Source of the DNA: Desulfarculaceae bacterium
Lineage (GTDB): Bacteria; Desulfobacterota; Desulfarculia; Desulfarculales; Desulfarculaceae
Length of the DNA: 64,000 nt
NCBI GenBank assembly: GCA_020444545.1
Contig: JAHLKT010000007.1
Span: 171,732 to 235,731 of the forward strand
Direction of reading: 5' to 3'
Numbering within the stretch: the first letter of the stretch is position 1; every line of letters begins with the position of its first letter. A program made the translations under genes and the position numbers. This document shows positions 18,671 through 27,153 of this stretch, in pieces. The notes under the pieces were generated by a model. It did not search any database, was not told the origin of the DNA, and worked only from the letters and a program-made list of their open reading frames with translations.

Positions 18671-18722
18671 TTGACAGTAAATTTGTGAAGATGTTATTCA
18701 GAGATATTATATCTGATATCTC
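18671..18722 (+). promoter_or_regulatory. Promoter and operator of the GntR-led cluster
   Basis: TTGACA (18671-18676) is followed 17 bp later by TTATTC (18694-18699), a plausible sigma-70 pair. Immediately downstream is the inverted repeat GAGATAT-N8-ATATCTC (18701-18722), overlapping the expected start of transcription and ending 12 bp before the GntR ATG. GntR proteins usually bind such repeats near their own gene, so autorepression is likely. Confidence 0.6.
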
Positions 18723-18734
18723 AGTTGGTCAGTT

Positions 18735-19433
18735 ATGAACCGCCACAAGGAAAACTCGCTATCCGCCGTAAAGGTGCCGCCTTCCCTAAGAGAGATGGCT
18801 TTCGACGCCATCAAGGAAGGGATCATGAGCAACACGCTCAAGGCCGGCCACACCTACAGCGAACATTCCCTGGCCAAACAACTGGGCATGTCCAAGACCC
18901 CGGTTCACGAAGCCTTGCTGGACCTTGCCCTGCGCGGCTTTGTCAACTTGGTGCCGCGCAAGGGGATCGTAATCAGGTCTCTCTCCATCGATGAGATCAA
19001 GGATCTCTACGATTTCCGCCTGGTGCTGGAAGTTGCGGTAATGCGCAAAGTGGCCGGGCACATCACCCCCTCCCAGATAGAGCGGCTGTGGGAGATACAC
19101 AACGCTTGCGTGGCGGCCACCGAGGCCGACGATCATGTCGGCTACATCAAAAACGACCGCATATACCATTCCTACATGGCCTCCCTGGCCAACAACAGCT
19201 ACATGGTCGTGGCCTTGGAGAACGTGCGCGACCTCATCGATTGGATGGGGGTTCGCGCCATGACCCGTCCCGGCCGGTTGCCGGAGGTGGATGTGGAGCA
19301 CGCCCTGGTAATCGAAAAGCTGGCTGAAAACGACGGCGAGGCGGCCGCCAAGGCCATGGAGGCTCACGTAAGGGCCACCGAGCACAACTCGCTCTCTTGG
19401 CATGATCGTCTTCAAATGGGGGACGAGGCTTGA
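18735..19433 (+). CDS. GntR-family transcriptional regulator (FCD domain)
   Basis: The 232-residue protein has the N-terminal winged helix (LREMAFDAIKEGIMSNTLKAG, then SEHSLAKQLGMSKTPVHEALLDLALRGFV) and a C-terminal all-helical FCD ligand-binding domain (YDFRLVLEVAVMRKVA, YHSYMASLANNSYM). It probably controls the downstream island in response to its substrate. Its last four bases overlap the TTG start of the cyclase gene. A palindrome lies just upstream of its start. Confidence 0.9.
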   Translation: MNRHKENSLSAVKVPPSLREMAFDAIKEGIMSNTLKAGHTYSEHSLAKQLGMSKTPVHEALLDLALRGFVNLVPRKGIVIRSLSIDEIKDLYDFRLVLEVAVMRKVAGHITPSQIERLWEIHNACVAATEADDHVGYIKNDRIYHSYMASLANNSYMVVALENVRDLIDWMGVRAMTRPGRLPEVDVEHALVIEKLAENDGEAAAKAMEAHVRATEHNSLSWHDRLQMGDEA

Positions 19434-20230
19434 ATCCCGAGGAGCTGGCCGCCTTGGCCCAAAAGGCCAAAGTTTACGACCTAGGCATGGACTATTTCGT
19501 GGGCATGCCTCATTTTCCCACCCATCCGCCTTTCACCTTTTCGCTGGGCCGGCTTCACGGGGACCTGCCATACGGGGACGAGGGCCTGACCGCCGCCAAT
19601 TGCGTCTTTTCCACTGGCGGGCACACAGGCACCCACATCGACGCCCTGGGCCACATCAGCGTGAACCGTCAAGTGCACGGGGTGGGGGACATCACCCCCT
19701 TCCAGGGTTATGAGGGCCTTAAAAAAGGCGGCATAGAGGAGGTGGACCCTATCTTCTGCAAGGGTCACCTGCTGGATATCGCGGGGCACCTGGGAGTGGA
19801 TTGCCTGGAAAGCGGCTACCCCATCGACCCCCCGGCCCTTGAAGGCGCCTCCCGGGCCTGCGGGGCCGAGTTGGGCCCCGGCGATGCCGTGCTCATCCGC
19901 ACCGGATGGATACAACACTTTTCCGACCCGCAAAAATACATCGGTCATGAACACGGCGCTCCGGGCCTGGTGGAAAGCGGAGCGCGCTGGTTGGCCGACA
20001 AGGGAGTCAAGTTTGTAGGCAGCGACACTTCGGCGCTTGAAAAGACGCCTTCGCCGGGATTACCGGTTCACGGCATCCTGCTGGTGGAAAACGGAATACA
20101 CATCATGGAAGTGCTCAACCTGGAGGAACTGGCGGCCGACAAGGCGGCCGATTTCTTGTTTATCGCTCTACCTCTGAAGATAAGGGGCGGCACCGGTTCG
20201 CCCATTCGCCCCATAGCTGTCGTTTTATAG
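19430..20230 (+). CDS. Cyclase-family metal-dependent hydrolase (kynurenine formamidase-like)
   Basis: The 266-residue protein carries the metal-binding motif HTGTHIDALGH (H65, H69, D71, H75), close to HxGTHxDxPxH of the cyclase/kynurenine formamidase family, whose members hydrolyse amides or lactones. The start is TTG at 19430, overlapping the GntR stop, which gives translational coupling. Because oxoprolinase subunits and an aminotransferase share the island, a cyclic or formylated amide is a reasonable guess for the substrate. Nothing in the sequence fixes it. Confidence 0.82.
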   Translation: MNPEELAALAQKAKVYDLGMDYFVGMPHFPTHPPFTFSLGRLHGDLPYGDEGLTAANCVFSTGGHTGTHIDALGHISVNRQVHGVGDITPFQGYEGLKKGGIEEVDPIFCKGHLLDIAGHLGVDCLESGYPIDPPALEGASRACGAELGPGDAVLIRTGWIQHFSDPQKYIGHEHGAPGLVESGARWLADKGVKFVGSDTSALEKTPSPGLPVHGILLVENGIHIMEVLNLEELAADKAADFLFIALPLKIRGGTGSPIRPIAVVL

Positions 20231-20387
20231 GCGAAATTGCGCCTGCCCAAGCGAAGAGGCCGGGGAAATCCGCCCCTTGCGGCCTCGTGGGGCCATCACC
20301 AGGCACCAGCCGGAGAACACCGGGTCTTTTGCCGAACTTTGCCGGTAAGGCTCTAGAGGATAAATAGCAAAATAAGGAGGCATTGCA

Positions 20388-21599
20388 ATGTGTGTATCCA
20401 TTAAACCCTTGGCGAAGACCCTCGGGCTGCTGGGCCTTATGGCCCTGGCCGGTTTGCTGGTGGTTTCCCCTGCCTTGACCGGGACCGGCCTGGCCGAGAC
20501 CAAAACCCTGAAGATCCTCTCCAACAACCCCTTCTCGGGCAAGGCCGCCTCTTGGGGCTTTTCCCAGGACCGCGGCGTGGGCCTGGCGGTGGAAGCGGTG
20601 AACAAGGCCGGTGGCATCAAGATCGGCGACACCACCTACATGTGGGAAAAGATCCAGTGCGACAACCGCTACATTCCCGCTGACGCGATTTCCTGCCTGA
20701 AACGGGGCGTGGCCCAAGGGGCCAAGTTCATGTGCACCCTGGGCGGGGCGGTGACCAAGCCGCAAATTCCCCTGATCAACAAGAACAAAATAATCACCAT
20801 CGCCGCCATTGCCGGCGGGGCCGACTTCACCAACGCCAAGAACAAGTACCTGTTCCGCACCATGCCTTCGGCCGACCTGACCATGGCCATCGAGGGCATC
20901 AAGATTTACAAGAAGCTCGGCGTCAAAAGGCTGGTGCTGCTCACCGCCGACAACGTTCTGGGGCACAGCGACGCCAAGACCCTGAAGAACGCGCTCAAGG
21001 TCAACAACATGAGTGACATCCTGGTGGCCGAGGAGTTCGTGCCCATCGACACCGGCGACTTCTCCCCGGCGCTTACCCGGATACTGGCAAAGAATCCCGA
21101 CCATATCGAGGGCGGCGCCTGGCCCGCGGCGGGCCTGGCCCTTTTGATCAAGCAGGCCCGGGAGCTTGGCTACAAGGGCACCTTCACCAACCTCACCGGC
21201 GCTCCCAAGGTGGGCCCCCTGGTCAAGATCGGCGGCAAGAAGAACGTGGAAGGCGTGATCATGCTGCGCCTGTGGCCGCCGGACCAGCTTCCCACCCAGG
21301 CCTTCAAGGACTACTGGGCTAAGTACCGCAAGCTCTACGACCAGGACCCCGGGGCCAACAGCTGGGAGAGCTACATGGCCTTCATGCACATGTCGGCCGC
21401 AGTGCAAAAGGCCCAGAGCCTGGACCCGGACAAGATCGTGGCGGTCATGCGCGACCTGGAGATCAAGAGCCTGTTGGGCGACCTCAAGCTGATCGGCAAG
21501 GACAACCCCCTGCTGCCCGGCTACGGCATCAACAACCAGTACACCTCCCCGCTGCCCCTGACCGAGCTCAAGGACGGCAAGCCGGTGATCTGGCAGTAA
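20388..21599 (+). CDS. Branched-chain-amino-acid-type ABC substrate-binding protein
   Basis: The 403-residue protein has a signal peptide (hydrophobic core LGLLGLMALAGLLVV, cleaved near GLAETK) and the periplasmic-binding type-I fold of LivK-like proteins: LKILSNNPFSGKAASWG, GIKIGDTTYMWEKIQCDN, FRTMPSADLTMAIEGI. It captures the solute in the periplasm and delivers it to the LivHM channel encoded downstream. The ribosome site AAGGAGG is strong. Its distance from classic LivK and its setting suggest a substrate other than leucine. Confidence 0.9.
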   Translation: MCVSIKPLAKTLGLLGLMALAGLLVVSPALTGTGLAETKTLKILSNNPFSGKAASWGFSQDRGVGLAVEAVNKAGGIKIGDTTYMWEKIQCDNRYIPADAISCLKRGVAQGAKFMCTLGGAVTKPQIPLINKNKIITIAAIAGGADFTNAKNKYLFRTMPSADLTMAIEGIKIYKKLGVKRLVLLTADNVLGHSDAKTLKNALKVNNMSDILVAEEFVPIDTGDFSPALTRILAKNPDHIEGGAWPAAGLALLIKQARELGYKGTFTNLTGAPKVGPLVKIGGKKNVEGVIMLRLWPPDQLPTQAFKDYWAKYRKLYDQDPGANSWESYMAFMHMSAAVQKAQSLDPDKIVAVMRDLEIKSLLGDLKLIGKDNPLLPGYGINNQYTSPLPLTELKDGKPVIWQ

Positions 21600-21623
21600 G
21601 GCCGCGCGCCATCTAACCCCAAC

Positions 21624-21662
21624 GGCCGGCCGGCGCCCCCAAGCCCGGTGCGCCGGCCGGCC
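21624..21662 (+). terminator. Long hairpin between binding-protein and permease genes
   Basis: A perfect 13-bp stem, GGCCGGCCGGCGC/GCGCCGGCCGGCC, encloses a 13-nt loop and has no T-run. Structures of this kind after a binding-protein gene usually protect the upstream mRNA or partly stop transcription, giving more binding protein than permease. Confidence 0.65.
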
Positions 21663-21697
21663 TTGCTCAAAGACCCCAAGGGAAATCGGTTGACACC

Positions 21698-22561
21698 GTG
21701 ACGACACAGATGTTCATGCAGATGGTGGTCACCGGGCTGGTGCTGGGTTCCATCTATATGTTGGTGGCCTCGGGGCTCACCCTGATCTACGGCATCATGC
21801 ACCAGGTGAACATGGCCCACGGCGTGTTCTTCATGCTGGGCGCCATGGCCACCTATTACGCCACCGAGGTTTTGGGCCTGCCCTATTTCGTCTCCCTGTT
21901 TTCCCTGGTGCTGGTCTTTCCTTTTATCGGGGCGGCGTTCGAGCGATCCATCTTCCGCAACATCCGCCACATCTGGCTGGCCGGCTACATGGCCACCGTG
22001 GGCGTGTGGATGCTCATGGAGGGCCTGGGCTGGCAGGTGTTCGGCACCGAGCAGAAAGCGGTGAGCTTCCCCATAACCGGCCTGATCCGTTTCCCGGGCG
22101 GGGCGGTGTTGCCGGCCAACAAGATGTGGGTGGGCATCATCGCCATCGCCATCATGGTGGGAGTCTACTACCTGGTGGGCCGCACCACCCTGGGCCGCCA
22201 GCTCAGGGCGGTGGAGCAGAACCCCCGCGCCGCCGAGCTGATGGGCATCAACGCCGATCGGGCCGCGGCCAAGGGCTTCGCCCTGGGAGTTACCCTGGCC
22301 GCCCTGGCCGGCGGGCTGGTGAGCACCCTGTACTCGGTGGACCCCTCCTGCGGCTCCACCCCCATGCTCAAGGCCTTCATCATCATCATCCTGGGCGGCC
22401 TGGGCAGCGTCACCGGCTCGGTGATCGCGGCCTACATCCTGGGGTTCATCGACTCTTTCGGAGGCAGCCTCCTGGGGCACCAGGCCAGCCACTTCATGGG
22501 ATTCGGCCTGGTGATCCTCATCCTCATCTTCAAACCGGCCGGGATCATGGGCGATGAATAA
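21698..22561 (+). CDS. livH: ABC permease, LivH type
   Basis: The 287-residue inner-membrane protein has about eight hydrophobic segments and typical LivH blocks: GLVLGSIYMLVASGLTLIYGIM, VNMAHGVFFMLGA, LRAVEQNPRAAELMGIN (coupling loop) and IIILGGLGSVTGSVIAAYILG. It forms half of the importer channel with LivM. The start is GTG at 21698. It overlaps livM by 8 bp. Confidence 0.92.
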   Translation: MTTQMFMQMVVTGLVLGSIYMLVASGLTLIYGIMHQVNMAHGVFFMLGAMATYYATEVLGLPYFVSLFSLVLVFPFIGAAFERSIFRNIRHIWLAGYMATVGVWMLMEGLGWQVFGTEQKAVSFPITGLIRFPGGAVLPANKMWVGIIAIAIMVGVYYLVGRTTLGRQLRAVEQNPRAAELMGINADRAAAKGFALGVTLAALAGGLVSTLYSVDPSCGSTPMLKAFIIIILGGLGSVTGSVIAAYILGFIDSFGGSLLGHQASHFMGFGLVILILIFKPAGIMGDE

Positions 22562-23552
22562 GAAGCTGATCCCCTATATCGCGGGGCTGGCGGTCATGGC
22601 CGTCCTGGCCCTGTTGCCGCCCCTGTTCAAGCTGGCCGCGCCGGAGATGTGGGAGCTCAGCGCCCACATCGGCATCCGCATCCTGCTCAACGTGGGCTTC
22701 GGCCTGTGCCTGTGGCTGATGCTCCAGGCCGGTGAACTCAGCCTGGGCCAGGGCGGCTTCATCACCATCGGGGCCTACACCACCGGCATCCTGGTGGCCA
22801 AGTACGAGCTGATCAGCGTGGTGTGGCTGGGCTATCTGGCCGGGGCGGCGGTGGCCGCGCTGTTCGCCCTGATGCTGGGCTACCTCATCGTGCACCTCAA
22901 GCGAATCTTCTTTTTGCTGGTCACCTGGTCCTTCGCCGAGATGCTGCACCCGGTGCTCACCTCCTTCGAGCATCCCTTCGGCGGGGCCATGGGCATCATC
23001 GACATCCCCGGCCCGGAGGGCGTTTCCCTGTTCAGCGAGTCCTGGACCGGCTATTACTACATCGCCCTCCTATACGGCTTCGCGGTGCTCTGGCTGGTCT
23101 GGCGGGTGGCCGGTTCCAAGATCGGGCTGATCAACAAGTCCATCGGGCTCAACGACGAACTGGTCACCTTCTGCGGGCTCTACGTGCGCAAGTACAAGGT
23201 CATGGTCTTCGTGCTGGGCTGCTTCATCACCGGCATCGGCGGGGGCATCCTGGCCAGCTACCTCACGGCCATCTCGCCCGAGACCTTCACCTTCTTCACC
23301 TCGCTGGACATCATCATGTTCAACCTCATTGGAGGCATGGGCAGCATCGCCGGGCCCATCGTGGGGGCGGTGATCCTCACGGGCCTGAACGAGTACCTGT
23401 TCGCGGTGGGCTACTGGCGCATGGTGATCTACGGCCTGATCATCATCTTCTTCATCACCATGTTGCCCGGCGGCATGATCTCCCTGCCCGCGGTTATCCG
23501 CGCCCGGTTGAGCCGCGGCAACAAGGAGGGGGAGGCCGGTCATGGACGATAG
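22554..23552 (+). CDS. livM: ABC permease, LivM type
   Basis: The 332-residue membrane protein pairs with LivH. Recognisable parts are LNVGFGLCLWLMLQAGELSLGQGGFITIGAY, the coupling loop LINKSIGLNDELVTFCGLYVRKYKV and LIGGMGSIAGPIVGA near the end. It overlaps livH at its start and the livG ATPase gene by 11 bp at its end, marking one transcription unit. Confidence 0.92.
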   Translation: MNKKLIPYIAGLAVMAVLALLPPLFKLAAPEMWELSAHIGIRILLNVGFGLCLWLMLQAGELSLGQGGFITIGAYTTGILVAKYELISVVWLGYLAGAAVAALFALMLGYLIVHLKRIFFLLVTWSFAEMLHPVLTSFEHPFGGAMGIIDIPGPEGVSLFSESWTGYYYIALLYGFAVLWLVWRVAGSKIGLINKSIGLNDELVTFCGLYVRKYKVMVFVLGCFITGIGGGILASYLTAISPETFTFFTSLDIIMFNLIGGMGSIAGPIVGAVILTGLNEYLFAVGYWRMVIYGLIIIFFITMLPGGMISLPAVIRARLSRGNKEGEAGHGR

Positions 23553-24306
23553 GGAAATCCTGCGGGTGAGCGAGGTGGGCAAGAACTTCGGCGGGTTGGA
23601 GGCCCTGACCGAGGTGAGCTTCGCGGTGGAGACCGGCGAGTTCTTTGGGCTCATCGGGCCCAACGGCGCCGGCAAGTCGGTGATGGTCAACCTGATCAGC
23701 GGCATGTACCGCCCCAGCCGGGGACAGATCACCTTCGACGGCCAACTCATAACCGGCCTCAGGCCGGACCGCATCATCAAGATGGGCCTCAGCCGCACCT
23801 TCCAGCACTCCACTCTGTTCTTCGACCTCACGGTGCGCCAGAACATCATGATGGGGGTGCGCGAACTGGCCGGGGTGGGCCTTTTGGAATCCATAATGCG
23901 CACCGCGGGGGCCCGGGCCAAGGATCGGGACATAGAGGCGCGGGCCCAGGAGGTGATGGAGACCCTGGATCTGAGCGGGCAGGCCGAGGAAAAGGCGGCC
24001 AACCTGCCTTATGGCCTGCAAAAGGTGGTGGCCATCGGCATCGCCATCGCGCCTCGGCCCAAGGTGCTGGTCCTGGACGAGCCCCTCACCGGGCTGGTGG
24101 CCGCGGAGGTGGACCAGGTGATGGGCCATATCGCGGCGCTAAACCGCCAGGGCATGACCATCTTCATCATCGAGCACAACATGCGGGCCATGATGCATCA
24201 CTGCGGCCGCATGATGGTCTTGAGCTTCGGCAACAAGATCGCCGAGGGCGCCCCGTCGGAGATACAAAAGAACCCCGAAGTCATCAAATCCTATCTAGGG
24301 GAATAA
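23542..24306 (+). CDS. livG: ABC transporter ATPase, LivG type
   Basis: The 254-residue ATPase has Walker A GPNGAGKS, Walker B KVLVLDEP and the switch histidine in IIEHNM. As in other LivG proteins the ABC signature departs from LSGGQ, here reading NLPYGLQK. It also has the LivG-specific insert before the signature (MGVRELAGVGLLES). With LivF it powers the importer. Confidence 0.92.
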   Translation: MDDREILRVSEVGKNFGGLEALTEVSFAVETGEFFGLIGPNGAGKSVMVNLISGMYRPSRGQITFDGQLITGLRPDRIIKMGLSRTFQHSTLFFDLTVRQNIMMGVRELAGVGLLESIMRTAGARAKDRDIEARAQEVMETLDLSGQAEEKAANLPYGLQKVVAIGIAIAPRPKVLVLDEPLTGLVAAEVDQVMGHIAALNRQGMTIFIIEHNMRAMMHHCGRMMVLSFGNKIAEGAPSEIQKNPEVIKSYLGE

Positions 24307-24308
24307 GC

Positions 24309-25025
24309 TTGGCCTTGCTGGAGTTGAAACAGGTCGTGGCGGGCTATGGCCCGGCGGTGGCCCTGCACGAAGTCAGCCTGACCCTGGAGGCGGGGCAGCG
24401 CGTCTCCCTCCTGGGGGCCAACGGGGCCGGCAAGAGCTCCACGGTCAACGTGATCAGCGGGCTGTTGCCCATCCGCGCGGGAGAGGTTTGGTTCCAGGGC
24501 CAGAGGATCGACCAGGTGCCCGCCCACCGGGTGGTGGGCCTGGGCATCGCCCAGATACCCGAAGGCCGCCTGGTCTTCCCCAAGATGACGGTGTGGGAGA
24601 ACCTGGAGCTGGGGGCCACCGCCCTGGGCGACCAGGCCCAGAAAAACGAGCTGCTGCGCGAGGTGTACGAGCTTTTTCCCCGTTTGGCCGAGCGGCGCAA
24701 GCAGCTGGCCGGCACCATGAGCGGGGGCGAGCAGCAGATGCTGGCCGTGGGGCGCGCCCTGATGTCCCGGCCCAGGCTGATCCTTTCCGACGAGATATCC
24801 ATGGGCCTGGCCCCCATGGTGGTGCGCGACATCTACGACACTCTGTTGCGCATCAACCAGGAGTGGGGGGTGACCCTTTTGATGGTGGAGCAGGAGGCCA
24901 AGCTGGCCCTGGAAGTGGCCGACACCTGCCACCTGCTGGAATCCGGGCACATCGTGGCCTCGGGCACCGCCCGGGAGATGGCCCAGAGCGAGCTGGTGCG
25001 CAAAGTGTATTTGGCCGAAGACTAG
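24309..25025 (+). CDS. livF: ABC transporter ATPase, LivF type
   Basis: The 238-residue ATPase has Walker A GANGAGKS, a normal signature MSGGEQQM, Walker B RLILSDEI (Ser in place of the more usual Leu before DE) and VEQEAKLAL as the switch region. The TTG start at 24309 follows AGGGG by a suitable distance. It completes the LivKHMGF-like set. Confidence 0.92.
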   Translation: MALLELKQVVAGYGPAVALHEVSLTLEAGQRVSLLGANGAGKSSTVNVISGLLPIRAGEVWFQGQRIDQVPAHRVVGLGIAQIPEGRLVFPKMTVWENLELGATALGDQAQKNELLREVYELFPRLAERRKQLAGTMSGGEQQMLAVGRALMSRPRLILSDEISMGLAPMVVRDIYDTLLRINQEWGVTLLMVEQEAKLALEVADTCHLLESGHIVASGTAREMAQSELVRKVYLAED

Positions 25026-25076
25026 GCTGTTCGATGTCCCGGCCCCGGGAGACGGGGTCCGGCCGAGGGAGTAATC

Positions 25077-26405
25077 ATGTCCGGGACCAGCAGTTCGGTG
25101 TTTCCCCGCCGCCTGGGCGAGCCGTTGCCCATGGCGGTTTCCGGCGAGGGGGTTTGGCTTTTCGACGCGGACGGCAAGCGCTATCTCGACGCCTCGGGGG
25201 GCGCGGTGGTGGTCAACCTGGGCCATGCCAGGGAAGAGATAGTCCGGGCGGTGGCCGAGCAAATGGGCAAGCTTTCCTACGCCCATCCCACCATGTTCAC
25301 CAGCGTGCCGGTGGAGGATTTGGCCACGGCTCTGTCCGCCCATACCCCCGGCGATTTGAATCGCTTCTACTTCATGACCTCCGGTTCGGAGGCCAACGAG
25401 ACCGCCATAAAGCTGGCCCGGCAGATCCACCAGGCCCGGGGGGAGCACGACAGGACCGTGCTGATCTCCCGCTGGCGCTCCTACCACGGCCTGACCATGG
25501 GCGCCTTGGCCGCGGCCGGCCGCCCGGCCTTCCGCACGGCCTACATGCCTATGATTCACGACGCGGTGCACATACCGCCGCCCTATTGCCTGCGCTGCTC
25601 CTACGGTTTGGAGCACCCCTCCTGCGGGCTGCGCTGCGCCTTGGCCCTGGATGAGACCATCCAGAACCTGGGCCCCAAGGTGGTCTCGGCCTTTCTTATC
25701 GAGCCGGTGAGCGGCGCCACCCTGGCCGGGTGGCCTCCTCCGGAAGGCTACCTGGAGATGGTGCGTGATATCTGCAGCCGATACGGGGTGCTTTTGATCT
25801 TCGACGAGGTCATGACCGGCATGGGGCGCACGGGCGACTGGTTCGCCGGTTGCCGCTATGGGGTGACCCCGGACATGATGACCCTGGGCAAGGGGCTCAC
25901 CGGCGGTCATTTGGCCTTGTCCGCCGTGGCGGTGAGCCAGGAGCATTACGCGGCGGTGGAGCAAGGCCTGGGCGCCTTCAACCACGGCGGCACCTACAGC
26001 CACCACCCGGTGGGCTGCGCCGCCGGCTTGGCCGCGGTGCGCATTCTGGAGAAGGAAAAACTTGTCGAGCGGGCCGGGGCCATGGAGCCTTTTTTGGGGG
26101 AGCAGCTTAGCCGGCACTTGCTCGACTCGCCTTTCGTGGCCAGCGTGAGGGGAGTCGGCATGCTCTGGGGCGTGGAGCTGGTGGCCGACAAACAGACTTT
26201 GCGGCCCTTTGCCCGGAGCGAAAAGGTGACCGAGCGCCTGTGGCAGCATCTTTTCGAGCGTGGCATCCTCGTGTATAAGGCGGTAGGTTTGGCCGGCGTG
26301 GATGGGGACGCCTTGGTGGTGTCGCCGCCTTTTATCATGGACCGGGAACAAATCACCCAGGTGGCCGTTGCCATTAAAGAGGCCATCAACGAGGTGCTGG
26401 GTTAA
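25077..26405 (+). CDS. Class-III PLP aminotransferase
   Basis: The 442-residue enzyme has TSGSEANETAIKLAR (PLP phosphate site), LIFDEVMTGMGRTG (D243 contacting the pyridine nitrogen) and the Schiff-base lysine K272 in LGKGLTGG. Class-III enzymes usually act on omega-amino groups, such as 4-aminobutyrate. A Cys-rich loop (C171, C174, C183, C187) is present and is seen in some relatives. Next to lactam-opening genes, it could convert the released amino acid into a semialdehyde; this is inference. Confidence 0.88.
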   Translation: MSGTSSSVFPRRLGEPLPMAVSGEGVWLFDADGKRYLDASGGAVVVNLGHAREEIVRAVAEQMGKLSYAHPTMFTSVPVEDLATALSAHTPGDLNRFYFMTSGSEANETAIKLARQIHQARGEHDRTVLISRWRSYHGLTMGALAAAGRPAFRTAYMPMIHDAVHIPPPYCLRCSYGLEHPSCGLRCALALDETIQNLGPKVVSAFLIEPVSGATLAGWPPPEGYLEMVRDICSRYGVLLIFDEVMTGMGRTGDWFAGCRYGVTPDMMTLGKGLTGGHLALSAVAVSQEHYAAVEQGLGAFNHGGTYSHHPVGCAAGLAAVRILEKEKLVERAGAMEPFLGEQLSRHLLDSPFVASVRGVGMLWGVELVADKQTLRPFARSEKVTERLWQHLFERGILVYKAVGLAGVDGDALVVSPPFIMDREQITQVAVAIKEAINEVLG

Positions 26406-26415
26406 TCGATAGAGC

Positions 26416-27153
26416 ATGCTTTTCCCGAAGCCTCAATTAAAGCCGTCCGGGGACCGTGCCTTGCGCATAACCTTTGGGGACGAGCGCAGCCTGGAGGTCA
26501 ACCGCCCGGTGCGGGCCTTGAGCGGTATGCTCGAGTCCCAATCCATCCCCGGCCTGCGGGAGATGGTGCCCACCTACGCCTCCTTGACCGTGCTCTACGA
26601 TCCCGACGCCGTCGCTTTCCAGGAGCTGAAGTCGCGCCTGGAGGAGATGGCCGAGACGGCCATGAGCCGCAAGGATGAGGAAAACGCGGGAAGGCTGCTG
26701 CGCATACCGGTTTGCTACCAGGGGCCCTATGCGCCGGACATGGAATATATCTGCGACTACACCGGACTCAGCCCGCGGGAAGTGATCAGCCTGCACACCC
26801 AAGAAGCCTACTTCGTGTTTCAGCTCGGCTTCACCCCCGGCTGCCCTTTCATCGGGCCTTTGCAGGAGCAGCTGCACGTGCCCCTGATGCAGTCGCCGCG
26901 CACCCACACCCCCAAGGGGGCGGTGGCCATCAGCGTGGGGCAAACCGTGATTTACCCCCGGGCCACCCCGGGGGGCATGCGCATAGTGGGCAGCACCCCG
27001 GTGCAGCTTTTCCAGCTCGAGCATTCGGACCTGACCCTGTTCAAACCGGGGGACCGGGTGCGGTTCGCCGCCGTGGACCTGGCCGAGTATCGGGACATAG
27101 AGGCGCGGGCCGTAAAGCTTTACGACGGGGTGGAGATCCTCGGCCATGACTGA
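26416..27153 (+). CDS. pxpB: 5-oxoprolinase subunit B (KipI-like)
   Basis: PxpB works with PxpC and PxpA in ATP-dependent opening of 5-oxoproline to glutamate. The 245-residue protein contains the family blocks SGDRALRITFGDE, QLGFTPGCPFIGPL and TVIYPRATPGGMRIVGSTP. All three subunit genes stand together in the order B, C, A. It begins 10 bp after the aminotransferase and overlaps pxpC by 8 bp. Confidence 0.92.
   Translation: MLFPKPQLKPSGDRALRITFGDERSLEVNRPVRALSGMLESQSIPGLREMVPTYASLTVLYDPDAVAFQELKSRLEEMAETAMSRKDEENAGRLLRIPVCYQGPYAPDMEYICDYTGLSPREVISLHTQEAYFVFQLGFTPGCPFIGPLQEQLHVPLMQSPRTHTPKGAVAISVGQTVIYPRATPGGMRIVGSTPVQLFQLEHSDLTLFKPGDRVRFAAVDLAEYRDIEARAVKLYDGVEILGHD

Noticed and set aside
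24291..26417. Very long open frame antisense to livF and the aminotransferase
   Set aside because: High GC content gives long antisense frames throughout the window. Its translation is low-complexity (Gly/His/Gln-rich) with no family, while the plus strand encodes clear enzymes.
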